Positions 49,200 to 59,447 of a DNA stretch of 64,000 nt are shown here, one piece after another. The stretch covers positions 20,631,252 to 20,695,251 of the forward strand of contig JAJEKV010000018.1 in the NCBI GenBank assembly GCA_021234155.1, written 5' to 3'. Both the position numbers and the translations under genes were made by a program. How positions within the stretch are numbered: position 1 is the first letter of the stretch; every line of letters starts with the position of its first letter. Origin of the DNA: Isoetes taiwanensis. Taxonomy: Eukaryota > Streptophyta > Lycopodiopsida > Isoetales > Isoetaceae. The notes beneath the pieces are model-generated. The model worked only from the letters and a program-made list of their open reading frames with translations, searched no databases and was not told where the DNA came from.

Positions 49200-49680
49200 C
49201 AACAGAAGATAGACAATAATGTTTATTTAGTATGGATTCCAACTCCAAGCCATATGGCCAATTTATAAAGTATCTGCCCATGCTTGGGAATAAATTTCCT
49301 AGCTGGAAAACATTAACAATAGTTCTAGTTCATTTATTAGTGACTTTCAGAAATATTGTGAGTAAACAAGTTTCTCACACTATATCAGCAGAAGATAGAA
49401 GATAAAGTTTATTTAATAAGGATTCAAGATCCAAGCCAAATGGCCAGTTCATATACTATCTGCTTATGCTTTAAGCATAAATTTTCAAGCTGGAAAATAA
49501 AATTTCTGGTCCAGCAATATTACAAGTACATGAGCTAAAACAAACTATATATATTACTTCAACAGATGTTAGAAGATAGTGTTTATTTAATATGGATTCA
49601 ACATCCAAGCCAAATGGCCAGTTTTTATATTATCCGCCCAAACTAAGGAATAAGTTTCCCAGCTGGAAAATTTCAAAGCA
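49200..49680. repeat. Three tandem copies (about 174-186 bp) between the 508-codon frame and the reverse transcriptase
   Basis: GTTTATTTA(G/A)TA.GGATTC recurs at 49221, 49407 and 49581. Each copy carries CCAAGCCA.ATGGCCA and ends AGCTGGAAAA. The array fills the segment that would be an intron or an inter-ORF spacer. Confidence 0.88.
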
Positions 49681-49691
49681 AATACTGAAGC

Positions 49692-51218
49692 TTATTGTGT
49701 GTCTGCAACAATTTCCACATTTGGTGGCAGATCATCACTTAGAGATGTAATAATCTCATCTGTACTGGTACTGCCCCCTTCAGTATTCTTCATGATATTG
49801 TCAGTTTTCTTTGGGTCCACCATGATTCTGGGTGGCATTTTAGGAGCCTTGATGACATAATTTGTGCCAACATTTTTGGGAACATACGCTGCTTTCTGCA
49901 TAGCTCCAGTACGCTTATTAGGGTTTTGCATGCTCATAAAAGAAACTGGTTTGATCATCTTCTCAGCAATATCAGCAACTTTGTTGTTGCCAAACATGAT
50001 TTTTAAGTTCTTTTCTGGAGTTTCAGCATAGGCCATAGTCATGTCCAGCATGGTCTTTCTCACCTCCAAGTATCCAATATAAGCTATTACAGCTGGTTTA
50101 AGTTCCTGATTCAAGAATTTCGTCAAAGTGACCATCTTCATAATTGGTGAGGTATCAGGATACAGCTCATGCATGTGGTTCATTAAGAACCAGATCCCTT
50201 GGTCCAGCCAAATAATAGTGCATTTGCATACATCATCCCTTCTCCTATTGTTCTTTTCTCTCTTCTCACATTTGCACCTGAAGTAAGGACAATGAGACCT
50301 CCATATGCGCTTAAGATAAAAGTCATCTCTCTCAATATTAGGGAAGGCCATGTGACCTTTCTGTCCAACTTGGATAATAGAATCTTTCAGACAGGTCAGG
50401 CCAAAGAAGTCCATTTTAAAAGGTAAATTAACATCAAGAGTTGTAAATACCTTTTCAAGTCTTGATGCAGCTGTCTTTGCATATTTCACTTCTTCCTTTG
50501 TTATTCCAGACAAAGCCATCCATGTTTCAACATTTATTGGAGCCAGGGCTCCAAAATTTAGACTGGTCCAAATGGCATGATTGTAAACAGCAGAATATGT
50601 TTCGACTGTTTGTTCAATAAGAATGGGATAGCATGAAGAATTACTAAGAGTGAGGTTAGGAACTTCAGCCTCTGAACCACAACCTCCACTATTGTCAACT
50701 TCAATATTTTGCAGAGTTTCTTCTGCCAGATCAGCTTCAGAAAACAAGCAGCCATGGAATTCGTCATTATTCTGTGTATTAATGGCCACTTCATCATTTT
50801 TGCTATCAAATGAGGGTATGATATCATTAGCAGCTTCTAAAGCTGAAAGTCCAACAACAAATTTGCTGGCCTGTAAGTCTTCTAGACAGGTCCTCTCATA
50901 TAAAATACTGCTTATATCAGTATAAACAGCAGTAATAATCTCCTTAGCTTTGGAAAATTCAAAATTCACCATCTTGACTTGTTGGTATACCTTAAACCAA
51001 CCATTGAATCCAAGATACATAACAGGGGAAAGTCTCTTATCAAGTAAATTGCATTCTTTGAATGTAATGAGAGAGTGGATATCCTTGCCTTTGATGCATG
51101 CCATAATATTTTGAACAGCAAAATTTGGACTGTCAATACCGCATTTGTCATATTGTAAAGCAATAAGCTCCTTTATCCATACATTGTCATTGAGTGGCTC
51201 ATGCTCCAAATTCATCAC
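49692..51218 (-). CDS. Second exon of the retroelement's first ORF, 508 codons, unknown family
   Basis: An unbroken minus-strand frame begins right after a TTATAG acceptor, so it is probably an exon (its first codon is GTG, then ATG). It ends with VEIVADTQ and a stop at 49692. Visible features: an acidic central part (about residues 130-190), a Cys-rich cluster near residues 315-338 (CPYFRCKCEK, then DDVCKCT, pattern C-x3-C-x-C-x13-C-x-C), and a basic, proline-rich C-terminal third (MQNPNKRTGAMQKAA, APKMPPRIMVDPKK). It lies directly 5' of the reverse transcriptase, separated by a repeat-filled segment of about 540 bases. By position it could be the element's nucleic-acid-binding ORF1 protein or the N-terminal part of one long product. 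I do not recognise the family. Confidence 0.6.
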   Translation of the reverse strand: MMNLEHEPLNDNVWIKELIALQYDKCGIDSPNFAVQNIMACIKGKDIHSLITFKECNLLDKRLSPVMYLGFNGWFKVYQQVKMVNFEFSKAKEIITAVYTDISSILYERTCLEDLQASKFVVGLSALEAANDIIPSFDSKNDEVAINTQNNDEFHGCLFSEADLAEETLQNIEVDNSGGCGSEAEVPNLTLSNSSCYPILIEQTVETYSAVYNHAIWTSLNFGALAPINVETWMALSGITKEEVKYAKTAASRLEKVFTTLDVNLPFKMDFFGLTCLKDSIIQVGQKGHMAFPNIERDDFYLKRIWRSHCPYFRCKCEKREKNNRRRDDVCKCTIIWLDQGIWFLMNHMHELYPDTSPIMKMVTLTKFLNQELKPAVIAYIGYLEVRKTMLDMTMAYAETPEKNLKIMFGNNKVADIAEKMIKPVSFMSMQNPNKRTGAMQKAAYVPKNVGTNYVIKAPKMPPRIMVDPKKTDNIMKNTEGGSTSTDEIITSLSDDLPPNVEIVADTQ

Positions 51219-51340
51219 CTATAATAAAATCTGTACATTGTTAGAATGTCATAGTCAGCCAAATAGCAATTCACCTATATATTAAGTAACTAAAATCAAG
51301 GAACTTGGTATAACCAAGAAGCTGGAGTTAAAACAAAAAA

Positions 51341-53785
51341 CCATAGACCTGTCCAAAGACAGATTTTAATCTAATTTAGACCTTTTCAAGGACTAAACTT
51401 CGATTCAATAAGCAGCCCTTGTATTTAAACAGGTGAAATTCAACTACAAGGCCATGATCTGGTTACACATTTCCATATAATCTGTGAGCAGTAATTTATA
51501 CAAAAGATTTTCAACTACATCATAGACATAGAATAAGTAAAGTCTACGGATCGATATCTTTGGAGGTTTTATGCAAAACAAAAGATAAAGACAAATAGGA
51601 ACAGCAATTCCATGTTCAAGTTGAACGCTTAAGTCTTCAAGACCAATTAACAAGAAAGAACTTTCGTTTATTGTCCATCTTCCATTTTTGAACAAAACAT
51701 AGCGGGGAGTAAAAGTCCCATTACACACACCCAAAACAACAAAACAAGCATTAGTATGGTCGCGTCATCTTTGAGGGTAGCGGTGTGTCATGGGACTTTT
51801 TAGGTTTATGCCCCTTCACCCCCTTTGCTTCACAAACATATCATTGGGTAAGGACATTTAAGCAATAAATAACCGTAAGAAACAATTCACTATCACAATT
51901 GTTCTTATAAACAACATATCGATCATTAGATCCATAAATTAACAATGTATCGATGAAGTGGAGTGGTAATATCACCCGGTAAGCCTCCACGGATCTTATA
52001 GGTCGGATAATCTGCACATCTATATTACCATTAATATGCGGTTTACAATTATATCTTTTGCAAATATAACTAATATCACCATAGCAAATTCCAAAGTCAT
52101 CATAATCATTTATGCTATAAGTTATAATAGGTTATACTATACTCAACATGATGCATATGCCCCTGATTATTTTCGATTGGGAGAGCCCTTAGGATTCCTT
52201 ATATCATAACCATCATTACAAGTTTTCTTACCCTCTTTAGTTAGCTAGTTTAGAACAATAGTTTACGCAAGTTCATCTTATATTCCCCCTTTAAAAACAT
52301 CTTAGGATCCTCCCGGCTATTAAATTATAGTGATCTAGCCTATCACCCGATGAAAGAACATCATATCCGGTTATATTATTGCGCATTTACTTAGCATCAT
52401 TAAACACTCATGCATTAAATTCAGCGATAGTGCGTAAGAAAATTCAAAGATGCATACACCTCATATATAGACATGCTTTGCCATATAATCCAGGCTTAGA
52501 ACTTAAGTACATTGCATCATGCCTTTCTTTTAATCTATATTAAAAGCGCTCCAGGGCTACTATATTCTTTAGATCTACCATATTATATGACAAATCCTTT
52601 GAATCATAACTTAATGCATTAATGAAGAGATACCCATCTAGATTTATTATGTAGGAAAATGATCCAATTAATAGAACTCGAGAGGTGCGCTCCACTCCAT
52701 CGGACTTGTTGGAATTTTTGTCGGCAGACATGCTTGTTTGCGGTAGATCCATATGTTTTGGTCATTGCTAGACCCTTGTCCACCTCTTTTTCTCGCATTT
52801 TTGCTTGTGATATTCAACTCGGCATCAAACTTGCTCCGGCATTCTCCCCGATTAGATGGCTTATCTAGAATATTTACATTGCTTCCCCACGACCTCTCGA
52901 GCAAAGCTTTGAATCGAGATCTTGGCCATCTTGTGATAATGGAATAGATTCTTCTTGTTCTTTGGATTTTTCTTTCTCCTGTGCCAACCTTTTTCTAGTA
53001 GCATAATTAAGGTCCCCTTTCTTTCTTCCCATCTCTCTCGCTCATCGGTGGGATTAAGGACGAACCGGTCCGCGACACAAGAATGCAGATTTAGCATCTT
53101 TCAAAAGCCCAAAATTTCCCATCAATATATAGACATACCGAATGGTCCTTAGCCCGAACTTTTTAGATGGCTCACGTTTCCAGCAGTAATCCAGCCCTTA
53201 CTTACCTTTTCTAAGAGATAATCATGAAGTTGATAGGGCGAGCTTTTCTCCGCGGATTTCTGAGTTAACAATCCAAGAACGTGAAGTCCGGTTTGCCCTA
53301 AATTTTCCGATTATAGGTTAACAATTCCTTACGTCAATAAACCCCAAACAACAAACATGTCCATAAATCAAATATTTAAAGGTCCTTTCCTCTATTAATG
53401 TGTGAATTTATTCAGGTATTTTCACCTAGCTCCATGCTCATTCACTATCGTTTTATGTTAAAGTACCATATTGTGTATCTTGGTTTTTCCTAGCCTTTGC
53501 TTTTCATAGCTTACCAAGTAACATCTTGCAGTACCTAGATCAAAGTTTCACCATTGTTTTTTCCTTTTCTTCAAGTTCGAACTCCATTCTGGCATGCAAC
53601 TTGCTTAAATAACAAAACATGTAAACATTAGTTCATGAATCCAGCATCATAATGTGCATCTAGGTCATTCATGAATTACCAAGTAACCTTGTGTATAACC
53701 ATAGGTTTTTCCTTTTCTTCAACTTCGAACTCACTTCTGGCAAGTTTTAACGTGCCTACTATAGTTATTCATACACTTAATAAAA
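51341..53785 (-). repeat. Upstream (right) copy of the 2.4-kb direct repeat
   Basis: It is colinear with 44505-46926. From about 51540 to 53250 it differs mainly where the left copy has CAG or CTG, and from about 53280 to 53780 it is nearly identical. The equivalent of the left copy's N-terminal frame is split into three frames here. Confidence 0.9.
52540..53100 (-). pseudogene. Same N-terminal exon in the upstream repeat copy, frame broken
   Basis: Three overlapping frames carry the pieces: KGTLIMLLEKGWHRRKKN with FHYHKMAKIS (about 52950-53070), VNILDKPSN with DAELNITSKNA (about 52770-52890), and DKNSNKSDGVERTSRVLLIG (about 52660-52720). They match the intact left copy in order. Most differences sit at CAG/CTG sites of the left copy, including the donor (CTGAGAGG became TCGAGAGG). 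The breaks may be sequence errors rather than mutations. If so, this is the working first exon of the element. Confidence 0.55.
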
Positions 53786-53998
53786 TAATAAAAAAAAAAA
53801 AAAAAAAAACCCCAGAGACAACTAGTTCAGGCAACAACCCTACTAGCAGTTCTAGCTACATCAGTCAATCCCTCAGTAGCCTTATCATTCCATACAATAA
53901 CCGAGCTAGTCATAGATGGGACATCCTACTATGGTCAAAAAGTCACATGACTTTAGTCTTATAATGTCTTTTATTTTCCAAAAGAAAACTCTTTACAA

Positions 53999-54021
53999 AG
54001 GAAGGAAGGAAGGAAGGAAGG
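53999..54021 (+). repeat. (GGAA)n short tandem repeat
   Basis: A GGAAGGAAGG run of about five units, next to the right flank of the retroelement. Confidence 0.9.
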
Positions 54022-54513
54022 TACTTTTATAGGGGTTGTTCAAAACCTGCATTCAGAAACTTAACATAAACTTTTATCACAACATGCATGAATGCAAAAT
54101 TGCATGCCAGTCATTTCTACTTTGTTTTCTCACGTGGATCAGTTTAATAACACAATGCCATGACAGAAATATCATCTGGTCTTTTCTATATGGAAAGTAG
54201 AGCAAAACATAATATTTGCTTACCATCAAAATGTTTGTAATCCATCTATTTACTCTTTAGAGTTTATCTTAAACAGAGATACCATAAAAAGTGCGCTTCT
54301 GCAGCAATATCCAGTAGCTTGAAGCCTTCAAGACAAATTTTTTTCGCTTGAGTAAGCAGTCCAGTTCACCATGCTTTTTCTTGATCCATACACCCATTTG
54401 AGCTAAAACCCACCATAACAGCAAAAAGGAGCACAATGGGAGAAGAAATACCCGCACTACCAGCCCAATCATGTAAACATTAGCGATAATCTCCGGTAAT
54501 GATACAAGGGCCA

Positions 54514-54571
54514 AAAGGTACATTGGGTATTTCTTGGCTTATCGCCCCTCACCCATTGTACCTTTTGCTCT
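54514..54571. other. Hairpin with 16-bp arms
   Basis: AAAAGGTACATTGGGT pairs with ACCCATTGTACCTTTT with one mismatch across a loop of about 26 bases. Confidence 0.6.
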
Positions 54572-56294
54572 TGATTAGTAACAGCCTACTAAGAATGTAA
54601 AAATCAAAAGAAAGCATTTTATCCAAAACCTTACATATCTGTTACCTTAGGCAGATATAAGATTCGGATTTCTAGGAAAGATATTGTACACCATGTCTTT
54701 TCAATGTCTTTTCAATTACCATGGTGTAATATTCAAACTAGCATATAATACAGATAGTAAAACTAATGCCTTCCTTAAGAAATACTTAGGAAATTATTTC
54801 GTTGCAAGGCAACAAAGCATCAGAAGCATTTATTTTGTTTGCAAGACAACAAAGCCAAGCAATAGTTATAAAAAACAATGAGGTCTCCTTTATCAAATGG
54901 CTATAAACCCCCTTTCTATTATCTGTCATATGTTCTTAGATATAGAGCACAGAAAATAAATCTAAATAGAGAAGATACTCTAAAGCTATCAGATGTTTAT
55001 AGGTTTTCCATAACCTCTTGTATCCTTCTTTGATCATAAAAAGAATAAAAAATAAAAACACAAAGCATACCTGAAGAACAAGTTAAATGGATATTATGTT
55101 CACATCTAATGGTGTCTCAGAGACATATTGTAAGAGGCTGCACTTCCTCCACTGAATCCAGTCTTTTCTTTATGGAATCATTTCGTTTTTCTACCTGGCA
55201 TGCATTGCTTTCTCCATATCCAGGTTTTACTTCACATCCTCTACCTCCATCTATATTGCATGAATAGCCCAGGCTTTCTGCATTCTTAACTTAACTGATA
55301 CTCATTTCTTTGAGATATGGCGAAAAGACAAAGTACCACAATCAGAAATCATACTTGTCACAAGTTTTTTCTTCTTGATCATGCTAACCCTGTTTGGGCG
55401 CTTGAATAGGTCGCAGACAGGCAGCTCTGCACCGTCTCCTCTTCTTCTTAGCTATAAGCTATGGTGGCTGCCGAATCTTTCTTCCAAATCTTGCCAAACA
55501 TGCTTCTGGACGCTTAGGCATGCCGTACATAACAAAAACCATTTCGAAATTTGATTTTGCCCTAAGTGCATTTTCAGTGAATTTTGCATGCCGCAGGGCT
55601 GTGCGCAAACCCTAAGTTTGGCTATGCCATATTTCCGGATGCTCACAAAATCTCTCCCGGTTTCATTTGTCAAAATAAAGTAAGCACAGGTCGCAGGCTG
55701 TGCACAAACCTTAAGTGTGGCTATGCCATATTTTTTCCGTGAAGTATTCACCCAATTTGCAAGCGCTTTTTCCCTCATAAAAATTAATTATGGATGTCAT
55801 TATTTAATTTTTGCTCAATGGGTCTTAGCTTTTCCATAGTCATTGCATGCCCGCGTGCTATAGCTATCAAGATCTTCAATTCTCCCAAAAAGATTCTTCA
55901 ACCCTAGAACCTATTAAATTCTAAAGGGTCCCTTATTTCCAATACGTCTAATGGTTACAAAAGCCATAGAAGTAAAATTATCCATTTATGAGGTATAAAG
56001 ATGCTACTAGGTCCTTAATTCTAAAATAGGACCATACCCAATGGGTTTATTTTCAGTAGGATATGTTAGTAGGGCACATCCAGTTTTTGCATATTCTGCA
56101 CTTGTGAATCTTTCCCAAAAAATGAGGTTTTCCTTTTGCATGTATTCAAGTCACCTGCATGTTTTATGTTTCTTAGCACATAATGCTCTACAATAGGTTG
56201 GGTTTGCCTTTACGCAGGCACAAGGCACAAGCTTATTCCAGGCACACCTTGTTCAGCAATTTTTAACACCCATGTTACCCATGTTCGTGTACAT

Positions 56295-56334
<40 letters not shown>

Positions 56335-57026
56335 TTAGACTGGTACAAGCCCAGTCCACTAATCTTGCAACAAGTTCTTTCAACATACAGGTGAATATAG
56401 ATCTAGACAAAGACGTGGTTAACCTTTTCATGTGACATTGACAAGTCAACAAGTTGACTGTTTTCCCGGATACCAGTGTTGGGGAAATAGGTACCACCGG
56501 AAAATTTCCTATGGTTACTTTCATCGGTCGGATATCTTATGTTTAGAGTCGGAAATTTCTATTGTCTTAATAGAAAATGTTAAGAAAATTTGCCGGAAAA
56601 ATTCTTATGATACACTAACTGAACCGGAAAATTTGCAATTTCAACCGGTTGGTTTACAGTGTTCCCCGGACTTTGCCCAACACTGCCGGATACTTAGAGT
56701 AAGTTGCAAAGCCAAGCCTTTCACTTACAGTCAGGATGGTTGTTGTGGTCTATCTAGAAGCGCAGAAGATTATGTGTTTTTAAAGGCTTGGATATTCTTG
56801 TTTCTGCTATCCTTTAGGACGCGATTGCTAAGGCTTACTATTGCTCTTCGCTTGCTCCTACCAAGCGACAATTGATATTTGAGATTTATTTGAATGTGTT
56901 GTCTTATGCATAGGCTGATGGTCCTACTCAGTGGATCATGATTATTCACTGAGATTTTAATCCCACCTGTGCATTTGTATCTGTTTTTTCACATGGATTG
57001 GATTTTCAGTAAAGTTTGTCATCCCA

Positions 57027-57127
<101 letters not shown>

Positions 57128-57489
57128 GTTTTTTCGCAAGAAATAATAAGTCGCTAAAACAACAAAGAGTTGCCCTTTATATGTGTTTAGCCGCATTACG
57201 ACACAAGATAACTATCCTATAGTTTGAGCATTTGATCTAATAAAACTCCTATTGATGCTTCTGCAAAACTCCGAGGCACAAAGTTGGCCTTTTACATATT
57301 GCAATTTTGAAGTAACAATGTGAACTTTCACAGAATATTCCGAAGGTGAAACATCTAAATCTTAAACCGCTATACCCAAGAAAATTACTTTCCCACGTCT
57401 TCATTATGAGAAGTGTCTTATAACATAAGACATGTCTCAAAAAATCTGTTTTTCCACTACTCATCAATCTCTTCATAGTTTTCTTGCAT

Positions 57490-57775
57490 GTTTATCACAG
57501 AGAGCCTTGCTTCGACACTGTAATTCTTGCTTCGACCCTCTAATTCGACCAACAATTCGACCCAACAAGTAACCCGACCTGCAACAAATAATCTGACAAG
57601 CAATCCGACCTGCAAGCTTTGCCCAAATCCAATCTGCAGATTAGGCATGTGGCAATCCGACCTACAGATTCGACCTGCAATTCGACCTGGGCATTCATTA
57701 CATTCCATATTTGAAGATATATTTGAAGATAGAGATTCGATTGAAGATGTATTTGAAGATAGAGCTTCGATTTTA
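57490..57775. repeat. TTCGACC-rich minisatellite followed by a GAAGAT-ATTTGAAGAT repeat
   Basis: Words such as AATTCGACC, CAATCCGACCTGCAA and GATTCGACCTGCAATTCGACC repeat irregularly from 57510 to 57690. Then ATTTGAAGATA(G/T)A and GATTCGATTGAAGATGTA repeat to 57775. Confidence 0.7.
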
Positions 57776-58120
57776 CCCCAACGATTACAGTTCCGGCATT
57801 AATGATTGTTTTTTTTTTGACACACTAAATTCTAGGCAAAAAACTGCTCTGATTGGATAGGATTATATGTCTTATTTTGGAATTTTTCTTTTTTTGGCCA
57901 TGGGGGGGAGGGACTTCCCTGCTGTACGGAACTGGTTTAAGACACCTCTTAAACAAATCGTGGAAAACGAACAGTGACTTATTTGCTTACATGGATGAAT
58001 CAAATGGCTCAAAAAATAAGACATCTGTACTGTGGAAAAAGGGCCTTACTTCTATCTTAAATCTCAAAATAAAAGGTTTTTTATTTTCTTTTAGAGTTTA
58101 GATTTTTTTTTTTTTGAAGA

Positions 58121-58370
58121 ACATCAATCTATTCGCCATCATGAGTACACTAGATACATTATATTCTATATATCACAGGAAAGCCAATTCACTACCTAGC
58201 CACGATACCTTATGCTAGAAGCTACTTGCATACAATTATCTATCAATCTATTCACCATCACATCATAAGTACAGTAGATACATCATATTCTATGTGTCAC
58301 ATGAAAGCCAATTCACTACCTAGCCGTGGTACCTTGTGCTGAAGCTACTTGCATGCAATTATCTAGTACA
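58121..58370 (+). repeat. Tandem duplication of about 120 bp
   Basis: ATCAATCTATTCGCCATC and ATCAATCTATTCACCATC each lead into GATACAT.ATATTCTAT, AAAGCCAATTCACTACCTAG and GAAGCTACTTGCAT.CAATTA. Confidence 0.88.
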
Positions 58371-58382
58371 TATGGAAAATTT

Positions 58383-58500
58383 AGTGTCTATACCACAGGA
58401 CCGATTGATCATACTTGAACTTGTGGTCTCCGTGCAATGGATTTTAAGGTCCCCATTACTAGACCGATATTGGTCATACCTGAGCTGAACCTGTGTCAGA
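58383..58500 (-). mobile_element. Second copy of the SINE-like unit, opposite orientation
   Basis: On the minus strand it reads ACAGGTTCAGCTCAGGTATG, then ACCTTAAAATCCATTGC, then CAAGTATGATCAATCGGTC and CTGTGGTATAGAC. These words stand in the same order in the unit at 36,700-36,830. Confidence 0.6.
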
Positions 58501-58623
58501 CATATCACAAGAATTATATGGCGTGTCTTATAATTATAAGACAGTCATATTTTAAACCAACCGTGGAAAAAGGGTCTAACTTTTGAGATCTCCGACTAAA
58601 TCTGAAGCTGGATAAAATTTGGT

Positions 58624-58716
58624 AAGAGAATTCTAGGCACGATAAAATTTTGTTCGCAATTTTCAGCATATGAGTAAAATTTGGAACGAAATTTATAGCT
58701 GCCTAGAATTACTCTT
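58624..58716. repeat. Foldback structure 90-180 bp upstream of the elongin C start
   Basis: AAGAGAATTCTAGGCA (58624-58639) pairs with TGCCTAGAATTACTCTT (58700-58716) with one bulged base. The bases inside (AAAATTTTGTTCG against GGAACGAAATTTA) also pair imperfectly. It may be a tiny MITE or a promoter hairpin. Confidence 0.7.
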
Positions 58717-58803
58717 CGCGAAAAAATTTAGATTTCACTAAATAAATTACATTTACCAGCTGTTAATTGCAAGGGTGCGGTAGGTTTCACAGGCGCCAGA
58801 AGA

Positions 58804-59447
58804 ATGAGGAAAGAGGATACCGTGAAGCTTATTAGCGCCGAAGGCTTTGAATTTATTATTGATCGTCGGGCCGCGCTGGTCTCTAATACGCTCAAAAATA
58901 TGCTCACTTCTACAGGTCTCAAAGATTTTTTTGCGTTTCGTCACATTCTCTTTCTTGATCATGGCTGAGTTATAAGCGTACATTTTTGGTTAGTTGTATT
59001 GCTGTGTTCTATGCTTGGGTTTGGATCCAAAGTTTTTAACCTGATTTTGTGGTCCAGGAAGTTTCACTGAAACTGAGTTGGGGGAAGTTAGATTTCCGGA
59101 GATTAGCACACCTATTTTGGAGAAGGTCTGCCAATATTTTTATTGGTCTTTACAATTTGCCAGGTATGGAATTCTTTCTGCTTTCTTTTCAACCAGGGCT
59201 TATATGCGTCACCATCTATAGATATTTTTGTTGTCAGCTATTCAAGTTTTCATGGCATCTGTCTGTCAATCTCCTCTGTTGCTGCATCTAAGTGCTGTGG
59301 AGCATCAGTTATGCATACATCCATTGTATGGATTTATCTTTTGAGTTAATCGTTTTGCATGTTTACAGTGGAAAGGAGACAGAGTTTCATATTGAACCTG
59401 AGATAACATTGGAGCTAATGATGGCAGCCAATTATCTCCATACATAA
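58804..59447 (+). CDS. ELOC: Elongin C (SKP1-like BTB/POZ adaptor), three exons
   Basis: Role (family knowledge): a small adaptor that pairs with elongin B/A-type partners and links BC-box proteins to cullin ubiquitin ligases, and takes part in the elongin elongation complex in the nucleus. Exons: 58804-58915, 59058-59163 and 59369-59447. All have GT-AG borders and compatible phases and give 98 residues, against about 96 for other plant elongin C proteins. The protein begins MRKEDTVKLISAEGFEF, continues IIDRRAALVSNTLKNMLTS, then TETELGEVRFPEISTPILE, KVCQYFYWSLQF, and ends HIEPEITLELMMAANYLHT. It is easily missed because every exon is shorter than 113 bases and the frame is hidden by longer reading frames on both strands. 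The first ATG in frame gives exactly the known plant start. No breaks are seen. Confidence 0.95.

Larger units (their letters stand above)
44505..53785 (-). mobile_element. Penelope-like retroelement with pseudo-LTR style direct repeats
   Basis: A 2.4-kb segment occurs twice in the same orientation (44505-46926 and 51341-53785), and between the copies lies a 4.4-kb region with long minus-strand reading frames. This equals about 1.35 head-to-tail copies of a 6.84-kb unit. The internal part carries a reverse transcriptase with GIPMG...SP and RFIDD motifs and, 5' to it, a 508-codon frame. The upstream repeat would supply the promoter and an N-terminal exon, as in the pseudo-LTR arrangement known for Penelope-like elements. 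No GIY-YIG endonuclease, integrase, protease or RNase H was recognised. Oligo-A runs border both outer ends on the + strand (44487-44504 and about 53786-53808), opposite to what a minus-strand poly(A) tail would give. No target duplication was found. Confidence 0.7.
53809..57000. other. Spacer right of the retroelement
   Basis: It holds a hydrophobic 84-codon minus frame (54269-54523, with VVRVFLLPLCSFLLLWWVLA) that I cannot assign, two copies of a GCTGTGC.CAAACC.TAAGT word with GGCTATGCCATATTT (about 55,600 and 55,700), and a long A-run at 56,299-56,329. Confidence 0.4.
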
